The notes under the pieces were generated by a model. The model worked only from the letters and a program-made list of their open reading frames with translations. It had not been told where the DNA came from and did not search any database. A stretch of 64,000 nucleotides of DNA, from positions 1-64,000 of the forward strand of contig JBDHYF010000006.1 in NCBI GenBank assembly GCA_039811185.1. The letters run 5' to 3'. The stretch's first letter is position 1, and every line of letters begins with the position of its first letter. Both the position numbers and the translations under genes were made by a program. Shown here piece after piece: positions 44,325 to 52,900 of the stretch. The DNA comes from JAEZDR01 sp039811185 (GTDB lineage: Bacteria > Bacteroidota > Bacteroidia > Chitinophagales > Chitinophagaceae).

Positions 44325-45743
44325 ATGTCTGATCAGCACTATAGCTTTTTTAAAAGTGTGATGACAAGCTTTGAAAAAGCTGCTAAATACACAAACTGGG
44401 AGCCCGGAATTCTTGAACACATTAAAGAATGCAATGCCGTTTACCAAATTAAGTTCCCGATTAAAAGAGATGATGGCACTATTGAAGTGATTGAAGCCTA
44501 TCGCGTGCAACACTCGCACCACAAAACACCTTGTAAAGGCGGTATCCGTTTCAGCGACGAAGTGAATCAGGATGAGGTGATGGCGCTTGCTGCTTTAATG
44601 ACCTACAAATGTGCGCTTGTAAACGTTCCTTTCGGCGGTGGTAAAGGCGGCATCAAAATCAATCCCAAAAACTATTCAACTTACGAACTCGAAAAAATTA
44701 CACGGAGATACACTGCTGAGTTGGTGAAGAAAAATTTCATCGGCCCCGGCGTTGACGTTCCTGCACCCGATTACGGCACCGGCGAAAGAGAAATGTCGTG
44801 GATTGTGGACACTTATGCATCCCTTCGCCCCGGAGAAATTGATGCCGCAGGTTGTGTTACCGGAAAGCCCGTTACACAAGGTGGCGTAAGAGGAAGAAGA
44901 GAAGCCACAGGTTTGGGAGTTTTCTTTGGTTTGAGAGAAGTGTGCAACATGCCGAAAGTAATGGAGAAGCTGGGCTTAAAAACCGGCATTGAAGATAAAA
45001 GAATCATTGTTCAAGGGTTAGGTAACGTAGGTTATCATGCTGCTTTGTTCTTTCAGAAAGCCGGTGCAAAAGTGATTGCCCTTGCTGAGTACGAAGGCGC
45101 TATTTACAACGAGAATGGACTGGATATTGACGCTGTTTTCCAACACAGAAAATCCGGCGGCACCATCCTGAACTTCCCGGGTGCAACCAACATTGAAAAG
45201 AGTGGCGATGCACTTGAACTGGATTGCGACATCCTGATTCCTGCCGCTTTAGAAAACGTTATCAACGGTGATAATGCGCCACGCATTAAAGCAAAAATTA
45301 TCGGTGAAGCAGCCAATGGCCCGCTAACGCCGGAAGCAGACGAAATCTTTAATAAAAAAGGCGCGTTGGTAGTGCCCGATATGTACCTCAATGCCGGCGG
45401 TGTTACCGTATCTTATTTCGAGTGGTTGAAAAACCTAAGCCACGTGCGTTACGGACGCCTGGAAAAACGCTTTACCGAAAACCTCAATACGCAAATATTG
45501 AAAGAAATGGAAAGCCTTACAGGAAAAGAGGTAACCGGCAAAGGAAAAGAACTCATCCTTCGCGGACCTGAAGAAATAGATTTGGTGCACAGTGGACTGG
45601 AAGAGTCAATGATTACTGCAACCAGAGAGATTATGGAATACTGGGACAGCAATCCATCCATTCCTGATATGCGCACGGCGGCTTACGTTGTGGCCATCAA
45701 CAAAGTGGGTGTTGCTTACAGCCAGCTTGGAATTTTCCCATAA
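44325..45743 (+). CDS. glutamate dehydrogenase (Glu/Leu/Phe/Val dehydrogenase family)
   Basis: The 472-residue protein catalyses oxidative deamination of glutamate (or a related amino acid) with NAD(P). The active-site region KCALVNVPFGGGKGG (Lys), the GPGVDVPAPDYGTGEREMSWI block and the Rossmann motif QGLGNVGYHAALFFQ are present. Its length suits the hexameric or archaeal-like type. Coenzyme preference cannot be read here. It is closed by a clear terminator. Confidence 0.93.
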   Translation: MSDQHYSFFKSVMTSFEKAAKYTNWEPGILEHIKECNAVYQIKFPIKRDDGTIEVIEAYRVQHSHHKTPCKGGIRFSDEVNQDEVMALAALMTYKCALVNVPFGGGKGGIKINPKNYSTYELEKITRRYTAELVKKNFIGPGVDVPAPDYGTGEREMSWIVDTYASLRPGEIDAAGCVTGKPVTQGGVRGRREATGLGVFFGLREVCNMPKVMEKLGLKTGIEDKRIIVQGLGNVGYHAALFFQKAGAKVIALAEYEGAIYNENGLDIDAVFQHRKSGGTILNFPGATNIEKSGDALELDCDILIPAALENVINGDNAPRIKAKIIGEAANGPLTPEADEIFNKKGALVVPDMYLNAGGVTVSYFEWLKNLSHVRYGRLEKRFTENLNTQILKEMESLTGKEVTGKGKELILRGPEEIDLVHSGLEESMITATREIMEYWDSNPSIPDMRTAAYVVAINKVGVAYSQLGIFP

Positions 45744-45767
45744 CCGACGTCAAAAATTAATTCCTTA

Positions 45768-45796
45768 AATCGCCTCTTAGTCAGGCGATTTTTTTT
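45768..45796 (+). terminator. intrinsic terminator after glutamate dehydrogenase
   Basis: AATCGCCT (45768-45775) pairs with AGGCGATT (45783-45790) and runs into an 8-T tract. It rules out the start at 45795 for the next gene, because that lies inside the T run. Confidence 0.82.
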
Positions 45797-45821
45797 GGCC
45801 TTACCCAATAGTAAACAACCC

Positions 45822-45829
45822 TATTTTTG
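45822..45829 (+). promoter_or_regulatory. candidate -7 box of the anchored protein gene
   Basis: TATTTTTG fits TAnnTTTG and ends 13 bp before the TTG start at 45843, which supports that start. Confidence 0.45.
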
Positions 45830-45842
45830 CCAAAACTTAGCT

Positions 45843-46358
45843 TTGGAAACGAATACTGTTTTATTGATTGTTTTAATACTGTTGGTTGTATTTGTATTAA
45901 TAGCTATCGTGCTGCGACAACCACTCAGTAAAATGAAAGACGGAAAAATTACGCCTTCCGCCGATGGCTATAGTAGTCAGTTGCAGCTTCAGGCATACGA
46001 ACGCCTTGTGCTGCTGGTAGACAGGATTGCACTTCCCAACGTCATTTCCCGACTAAACCAGGCCGGTGTTTCTGCAAAAGAACTACAGCAGATTATGGTT
46101 AGAAATATTAAAGAAGAATTTGAATACAACATCTCCCAACAGATTTATGTTTCTGCCGATTCATGGAACGCCGTTAAGAACCTGAAGGAACAAAACCTGC
46201 TCGTGATTAATCAGCTCGGAAATGCGCTGCCGGCAACAGCTACAGGTATGGATCTTAATAAATTTTTGCTCGAATATTTAATGAACGATAAAAAGGGAAG
46301 CCTGCATGAAGTGGTGAGCGAAGTGCTTTCTTTTGAAGCAAAAAAAATAATGCGATAG
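45843..46358 (+). CDS. single-helix membrane-anchored protein, unknown function
   Basis: The 171-residue product begins METNTVLLIVLILLVVFVLI, a single N-terminal membrane helix, and continues as a soluble domain with RLVLLVDRIALPNVISRL and a long helical middle (EFEYNISQQIYVSADSWNAV). It is a Bacteroidota-type anchored protein that I do not assign a function. The start is TTG 45843. The terminator and -7 box upstream support this over 45795. It lies 25 bp before the mutase gene. Confidence 0.7.
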   Translation: METNTVLLIVLILLVVFVLIAIVLRQPLSKMKDGKITPSADGYSSQLQLQAYERLVLLVDRIALPNVISRLNQAGVSAKELQQIMVRNIKEEFEYNISQQIYVSADSWNAVKNLKEQNLLVINQLGNALPATATGMDLNKFLLEYLMNDKKGSLHEVVSEVLSFEAKKIMR

Positions 46359-46383
46359 GCCGCATCAAATCGAATCTTTAAGA

Positions 46384-47931
46384 ATGGACAATCAAAAGGT
46401 AACAGACAGCGGAATAGTAATTGACAACGTTTATAAGTCGGGCCCGGCAAATTCCGAAGCACCCGGAACTTTTCCTTTTACAAGGGGCATTCAGCCGGAT
46501 ATGTATCGTGGAAAACTGTGGACGATGCGCCAATACGCGGGTTTTTCAACTGCGGAAGAAAGCAATAAAAGATACCATTATCTGCTATCACAAGGCGTGA
46601 TGGGACTGAGCGTTGCATTTGATTTACCCACTCAAATTGGATACGACAGCGACCACTTTCTTGCGGAGGGTGAAGTAGGTAAAGTAGGGGTGGCAATCGA
46701 CAGTTTGCAGGACATGCAGCGTTTGTTTAAAGGCATTCAGTTGCAGGACATCTCCACTTCAATGACGATTAACGCAACCGGATTTATTCTGCTTGCATTT
46801 TATGTTGCCCTTGCAAAGCAGCAGGGCGCCGATCTTTCAAAAATTTCCGGTACCATTCAGAATGATATTTTAAAAGAATATGCCGCAAGAGGCACTTATC
46901 GCTTTCCGCCCAAACCCTCTATGCGCATCATCACCGACATCTTTGAATGGTGTGCGAACGACCTTCCCAAATGGAATACGATTTCTATTTCAGGATATCA
47001 CATCCGCGAGGCCGGGAGCACTGCCGTGGAGGAGATCGCCTTTACGTTAAGCAACGGAAAAGCCTATGTGAAAGCCGCGCTGGACAAGGGCTTGGACATA
47101 AACGTGTTTGGAAAACGACTTTCATTTTTCTTCAACGCACACAATAATCTCTTTGAAGAAATAGCAAAATTCCGCGCTGCCAGGCGCATGTGGGCCAACA
47201 TGATGAAAGCGATGGGTGCCACCGATCCCAAAGCGATGATGCTCCGTTTTCATACACAAACCGGTGGCTCTACTTTAACCGCACAACAGCCTTTAAACAA
47301 CATATCCCGCGTAACGATACAAACGATGGCTGCTGTTTTAGGAGGAACACAAAGTCTACATACAAACGGTTACGACGAAGCACTGTCGCTGCCCACGGAA
47401 GAGGCGGCGCGCATTGCGCTTCGCACCCAGCAAATAGTGGCCTACGAAAGCGGCATTGCCGACACGGTAGACCCGCTTGCCGGTTCGTTTTATGTGGAAA
47501 GCTTAACTGCTGAAGTGGAGCGGCGGGCTTACGAAATGATTGAGAAGATAGACGCAATGGGTGGCAGCGTGAGCGCCATTGAACAGGGCTATATTCAGGA
47601 GGCCATTGCAAAAAGTGCCTACGCCTATCAACAACATATCGAATCCGGCGAAAAAATTATTGTTGGAGTGAATAAGTTTAAGGTAGATGAAGAAGCTAAA
47701 GTAAACCTGCTTAAGATAGATGAGCATATTAGAAAAATCCAATGCGACTATCTCGCTCAAATGAAAGCAGGGCGCGACGAACAAAAAGTAAATGCCTCTT
47801 TAAACAGCATAAAGCGAGCTGCGCAGGAAGAAGTTAACCTGATGCCTCATGTAATTGAAGGCGTGGAAAATCATTGCACGCTCGGCGAGATTACTTCTGC
47901 ATTGGTAGAGGTATTCGGCGAATATAAATAG
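46384..47931 (+). CDS. methylmalonyl-CoA mutase, catalytic subunit without B12 domain
   Basis: The enzyme interconverts methylmalonyl-CoA and succinyl-CoA. The 515-residue chain contains only the TIM-barrel domain: RQYAGFSTAEESNKRYHYLL, LSVAFDLPTQIGYDSD, ISGYHIREAGSTAVEE and TGGSTLTAQQPLNNI. The Tyr in RQYAGF and the Arg in PSMRI favour the mutase acting on methylmalonyl-CoA over isobutyryl-CoA mutase. It lacks the C-terminal cobalamin-binding domain of about 130 residues found in the fused type, so a separate small subunit must be encoded elsewhere. Confidence 0.86.
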   Translation: MDNQKVTDSGIVIDNVYKSGPANSEAPGTFPFTRGIQPDMYRGKLWTMRQYAGFSTAEESNKRYHYLLSQGVMGLSVAFDLPTQIGYDSDHFLAEGEVGKVGVAIDSLQDMQRLFKGIQLQDISTSMTINATGFILLAFYVALAKQQGADLSKISGTIQNDILKEYAARGTYRFPPKPSMRIITDIFEWCANDLPKWNTISISGYHIREAGSTAVEEIAFTLSNGKAYVKAALDKGLDINVFGKRLSFFFNAHNNLFEEIAKFRAARRMWANMMKAMGATDPKAMMLRFHTQTGGSTLTAQQPLNNISRVTIQTMAAVLGGTQSLHTNGYDEALSLPTEEAARIALRTQQIVAYESGIADTVDPLAGSFYVESLTAEVERRAYEMIEKIDAMGGSVSAIEQGYIQEAIAKSAYAYQQHIESGEKIIVGVNKFKVDEEAKVNLLKIDEHIRKIQCDYLAQMKAGRDEQKVNASLNSIKRAAQEEVNLMPHVIEGVENHCTLGEITSALVEVFGEYK

Positions 47932-47939
47932 CTGAAGCG

Positions 47940-48302
47940 CTATTTAATAACCTGAAACTTTCCTGATTCGGCTATATGGCCCGATTTGTCGCGCAACTGA
48001 TAAAAATAAATCCCGCGATTAAATTCTGTCAAGTCGATAGTGGCTTTCGAACTTTGAATGCGCGTTTCTACCATCATTCTACCCAAAAAATTGTACACCT
48101 GAAGCGTATAAGATTTAGTGGCTTCTTTTTCAAACTCGAAACTGATAAAGGTGGTGGCGGGGTTAGGATAATACCGAACGATTAAGGGCTTTTCGTCGCC
48201 TGCGTTTTCAGCCGGCGTGGTAAACGATAAATTGGCAGCCAATGCAAAAATGAATAGGCTGAGGTAAACCAAAAATTTTAATCTGAGTAAACGTTTAATC
48301 AT
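47940..48302 (-). CDS. stand-alone T9SS type A sorting-domain mini-protein
   Basis: The 120-residue protein has an N-terminal signal peptide (LLRLKFLVYLSLFIFALAA) and, from about residue 43, almost nothing but the type A T9SS C-terminal domain: YYPNPATTFISFEFEKEA, the VYNFLGRMMVE turn, LTEFNRGIYFYQLRD and FQVIK. Normally this domain is the tail of a larger secreted protein. No cargo domain is present. It lies 8 bp tail-to-tail from the mutase gene and 48 bp after the M32 carboxypeptidase. Confidence 0.82.
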   Translation of the reverse strand: MIKRLLRLKFLVYLSLFIFALAANLSFTTPAENAGDEKPLIVRYYPNPATTFISFEFEKEATKSYTLQVYNFLGRMMVETRIQSSKATIDLTEFNRGIYFYQLRDKSGHIAESGKFQVIK

Positions 48303-48350
48303 AGAACAGGATTTAAAATTAAATGTTTCAATCGGCTTGCCAAAAAAATA

Positions 48351-49916
48351 TTATGGTAAAATAAGTAGCCGCCACATTTCGACAGAGGGCCGGCGCAAAA
48401 GTTTAAATTGCTGTTTTTCAAACATTTTTTGCAGTTTGTGCAGGTAGTAAGTATTGAAATACGAAGGGTTCAGGGGCTCGCCGGTAACCCTGATGCAGAG
48501 CGCTTCTGTGGAATACAGCCTTCCATGCCGGTGGATGTTTTCGCGCAGCCAATGCAAAAGTTCTGTGGTGCTTCCATTTCCCAGTTTAGTTTCCAAATTG
48601 TTGACCGAGCGTTTTGCAGCCTCCCAAAACTGGGCTGCGTAAAGGCTGCCAAGGCTGTAGGTGGGGAAGTAGCCAAAGCTGCCATGACTCCAGTGCACAT
48701 CCTGCAAACAACCATTGTTATCGTCGGGAACGTCTACACCAAGATATGCCTTATATAATTCTTCCCATACCCCCGGAATGTCGTCTACAGAAATGCTTTT
48801 TTCGAAGAGCATCTTTTCAATTTCATAACGAACCATTACATGATAATGATAGGTGATTTCGTCGGCCTCGGTGCGTATCAGAGACGGCTGAATTTTATTG
48901 ATGGCTTTCGAAAAGCTTAGCACATCGGTTTGAGCGAAGCTGGGAAAATGTTTTTGAAGTTCCGGAAAAAAGTGCACCCAAAACATAAAGTTGCGGCCAA
49001 CACAATTCTCCCACAACCGGCTTTGCGACTCATGGATGCTCAGCGATGTGTAGGTGCCGGCTGGTAAAGCGGAAACATTTTCCAAAAGGCCTTGCTCATA
49101 TAACGCATGCCCGCATTCATGAATGGTGCTAAAGGTCATATTCATCAAATCCCGCTCATCAATACGCGTGGTAATCCGGGTGTCGCCCGGTCCTATCTGA
49201 GTAGAAAAGGGGTGGATGGAAATGTCCTGACGTCCGCACGTAAAATCGAATCCCAGCCGTGACAGTAAAAACATGCCCCATCGCCATTGATCGTCTTTAT
49301 TAAAAGTGCCGGATAAAATTTCCGCCTGCGGCCAGTGATAGTGCTTTGTCTTCGATATTAACTGCTCCAGGTTTGTCTTTAGTTTTGAAAACAAATCGTC
49401 TAAAGCGGATACTGATAAGTCTCGTTCATACGCATCCAGCATGGCGTTGTAAGGATGACTGATGTAGCCGCGCATTTCAGCTTCTTCGCGCTTTAGCTCC
49501 ACTACTGCTTTCAGGTGCGGGGCAAAAACACGAAAATTGTTTTCCTTTCGTGCAGCCGTCCATGCGTGATAGGCCTCCGAAATTTTTCTACTTAGCCGGT
49601 GCACAAAGGCGGAGCTAAGTTTGGTTTCTCGTTCAAAATCGTATTGCGTAAGAGAAACATTTTTTTCCTCAAAAGGCGTGAGGGACTCCTTTGCGAGGCT
49701 ACTTAAAAGTGAACCGAATTCCTCCGATGTAAACTGTTCGTGTGACAGCTGATGTAAGGTTGCTAATTGGCGGGCACGGCCTGCTGCTCCCGCCAATGGC
49801 ATATAGGTTTCTTCATCCCATTGCAAAAGAGCAGCAGCACTGTTGAGTGCCGAAACTTTTTCGAGCCGCTCCACATATTCCTCAAACAGCTTATTGTTCG
49901 AATAACGAATTTCCAT
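48351..49916 (-). CDS. M32 family carboxypeptidase
   Basis: The 521-residue protein is a zinc metallo-carboxypeptidase of family M32 (thermostable carboxypeptidase 1 type). The HExxH-type motif HECGHALYEQG is visible near residue 261, with the downstream HESQSRLWENC block giving the third ligand. It removes C-terminal residues from peptides in the cytoplasm. It starts 9 bp after the C25 protease stop on the same strand. Confidence 0.93.
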   Translation of the reverse strand: MEIRYSNNKLFEEYVERLEKVSALNSAAALLQWDEETYMPLAGAAGRARQLATLHQLSHEQFTSEEFGSLLSSLAKESLTPFEEKNVSLTQYDFERETKLSSAFVHRLSRKISEAYHAWTAARKENNFRVFAPHLKAVVELKREEAEMRGYISHPYNAMLDAYERDLSVSALDDLFSKLKTNLEQLISKTKHYHWPQAEILSGTFNKDDQWRWGMFLLSRLGFDFTCGRQDISIHPFSTQIGPGDTRITTRIDERDLMNMTFSTIHECGHALYEQGLLENVSALPAGTYTSLSIHESQSRLWENCVGRNFMFWVHFFPELQKHFPSFAQTDVLSFSKAINKIQPSLIRTEADEITYHYHVMVRYEIEKMLFEKSISVDDIPGVWEELYKAYLGVDVPDDNNGCLQDVHWSHGSFGYFPTYSLGSLYAAQFWEAAKRSVNNLETKLGNGSTTELLHWLRENIHRHGRLYSTEALCIRVTGEPLNPSYFNTYYLHKLQKMFEKQQFKLLRRPSVEMWRLLILP

Positions 49917-49925
49917 AATCGTTTC

Positions 49926-52900
49926 TTAGCGCATCAAATACATTTTTCCATAGCCGCTGTTGAAGTAGGAGTCGGTGTTCACCTTGTCGCCAAACTGATT
50001 CGTCGTTTCAAACTTATCGAGCGCACTTCCGTTATGATTTGTGATCACACGGTACAGATAAACGCCGTTGCCGAGTGGATTGCCATATTGATCAGTGCCG
50101 TTCCATTTGTATTCGGTAATGTTTCGCCCGATATGCAACGGACCCAGTTCATCTTTCGTTATTTCCTTTACAATTTTTCCGGTAATGGTTAGAATTTGAA
50201 TTCTGATATTCTGTGGCACTTCCGCTCCGGTAAGGGTAAACACGAAGGCTGTAGACGTAGTGAAGGGGTTTGGATAATTAAACATATTACTGATCATCGG
50301 TTTGTTGGTAACCTTAAACGAAACCTTGTAAGCCGCATCACCGCTGGGATTGCCGTTTCTGTCCTTGGCTTTCACCCACAACTCATAGTCGCCGTCATCT
50401 TCTAAAACCGGTTTAAATTCTACAGAAGCCGTGTTATCTGTCCCATCAACGGCCGGATGGAATTGAAGGGTGTCGGTACCGTAAGCAAACCTTCTCACTA
50501 CCTGCTGACCCGTGGCTTTGTTGTACACCAGGTTTACGGTAACAAGCGAAGTGTCGCTCAGCAGATTAAATTTCGATTCGTCTTTCAGCTTTACCAGCAC
50601 ATTCGGACGTGCTGAAACAATGTCGTTGTTTAAAATATGCACGCCGTCAAATGTTACATCCATCACGGGCCGGATGTTGTCGTCGGCTACAAAAAAGTTT
50701 TTGTAGAAGTAGTTGTTGTAAAGAAAAGATTCCGGCTGGTCGCCATCGGGATTAACAAAAAGATACATTGTGTTATTACCCAAAAAATCTTTGCTGTCAA
50801 AAGTGTAGCGAACAACAAGCGTATCACCCGGAATCAGCTTTTTATAGTTCGGAAGAGAAATGGCATGGGGCACATTTTTATTGTCGGTGATGATCATCTT
50901 CACCTTCATGCTGTCGGGGAAAGCATGATTGGAAATGTTTTTAAAAGCAACTTTAAAGTCGATGGTTTCTCCCAGTTCAATTGTGTCTTTCAGATGAAAC
51001 AGAACATTTGCGGCAAGCGCACCTTCGGGAAGATAGGTTCCTTTTACAAGCCAGTGTTTCAACTGTACCGGCGTTGCAAAAATGGAGTCTTTATTCACCA
51101 TTTTTAACCGCAAAAACGGATAGGTAGCCGCGTCGATAAAGTTCAGTGTGGTATCGGCCTGATGATACACTTTTGCCAACAGGTGCTCCGTTCCGGACGA
51201 TTGCACGCCATACACATGGACTTCCGATTTGTCGGTCATCACGGTATCGACGGATTTGCCGTTCCACTGAAGGGTTTGCCATTTAGACGCAGGGCCGAAC
51301 ACCGGCGACGCCATCTGTCCGTCAGTTTGGTAAGCATCAACGTTTTGATTTAACGATATTAAATCATCACCACTACCGAAAACATACCTTGGGGTAAAGG
51401 ACGGATCGTTCTTTTTATACATGAAGATAAAAGGACGGTTAAAGGTAAAGGAGTCGATAGCCGATAAGCCGTGCTGTATAAATTTCTGATACAGCGAATT
51501 CGGCCCCGGATCGTTTTTCCAAACGTTTACAAAATCGTACATCTGATCGGGTGTGTTCCAAAGCTGCGAGTAAACAATCACGTAATAACCATTTGGAATC
51601 GTATCCATAAAGTCAGCGATTTTATACCGCTCCGCCTGATTGGTAAAGTAGAATCCAAACTGCTTATGCCGGTTTTCGTTTGAGGGCAGGCTGCCGTATT
51701 TACCACCGGCTGCATTGGCAGGCGTATTTTCAAACGCTTCCAGCGTTTTACCGTTTAGTACCACAAACTCAAGCGCGCCAAAGTGGTAGGGAGATGCAGT
51801 GTTGGACCACTGGGCGTTGCTCCAGGTAGCCACTGTAGTATTTTTTACCCGCACATAACTGCTTTCCCAGTCGTTGGGAGGATAGTGTCCGTGCTGAACA
51901 GAAACAGGAACGTTAACAATGGGAAACACAAACTGCCGGCTGTCATCGATATTTAAATTACTGTAAGTGTTCTTCTTAAACTGATAATAGTGTTTTTCGC
52001 CAAACCCGTCTCCGCCGTTTTGGAGGTAAACGAACGAACTGTTGTTCCAGAAACCCGTGGTTCCATCAGCATTCGCCATTGCGGTACGCCAGTAATACAC
52101 CGTGCTGTCAGTAAATGGAAACGCCGTTGCATCAAACTCAATAGCGCCACCTATGCTTGTTATCGAAAACGATTTCTTCAGCGGAGAGTTAAACAGTTCT
52201 GTTGTGTCTAACTCCATTCTATACTCCGTTACTGCATTTACAGGATTGGCGGTAGATGCGTACAACTTCAGTGGAAGCTGGCTTACAATAGAATAATTAT
52301 AGGGATAAACAGGCTTTAATTCGTCTTCAATAATCACAAATGTTTTCTCGGCTTTGTTGTTCAGTTTAGCGAGTTCTGTGTACTTATTTTCCTCATCAAT
52401 TGTTACAATAATTTTGTTTTCACCTTTATCGCGCAGCGGGATAATCGGAAAGTTCATCTCGAGTGAATCCACATTTCTTACAGGTGGTTTCATGTAAACT
52501 TTTGCAACGTCTTCAACGGTTCCGTTAGGATATTGCCGCTGCACTTTCACCGAAACAGAATCTTTTGCGGGCACACTTTTTCCCACGGCTTTTCCGAGGT
52601 TATATACGTAAATTTTGCTTTTGAAGTTATTGTCTGCAACCGAAACAATGGAGGGCGAAATAACAATTTTCGACTCCTCAATGGCATAATCGGGTAAATC
52701 GAAACCATTGGGTTTTAAAAACGGATCGCCGTTTAAAATATTCTGTTCTGCGTGCAGATAGTATCCCGTTCCGTCGGCGGAAGAATTACCGTAGCTCGTA
52801 AGCAGCACATCTGTGTCAGTAATATTTAAGCCGATGGGTTGATTATACCTGGTGTATCCAAGCGATCTGTATAAGGTTTGATTGAGGATATCGAGATAAT

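Noticed and set aside
45795..45842. Longer start of the anchored protein at 45795
   Set aside because: This TTG lies in the T run of the preceding terminator and before the -7 box, so TTG 45843 is preferred.
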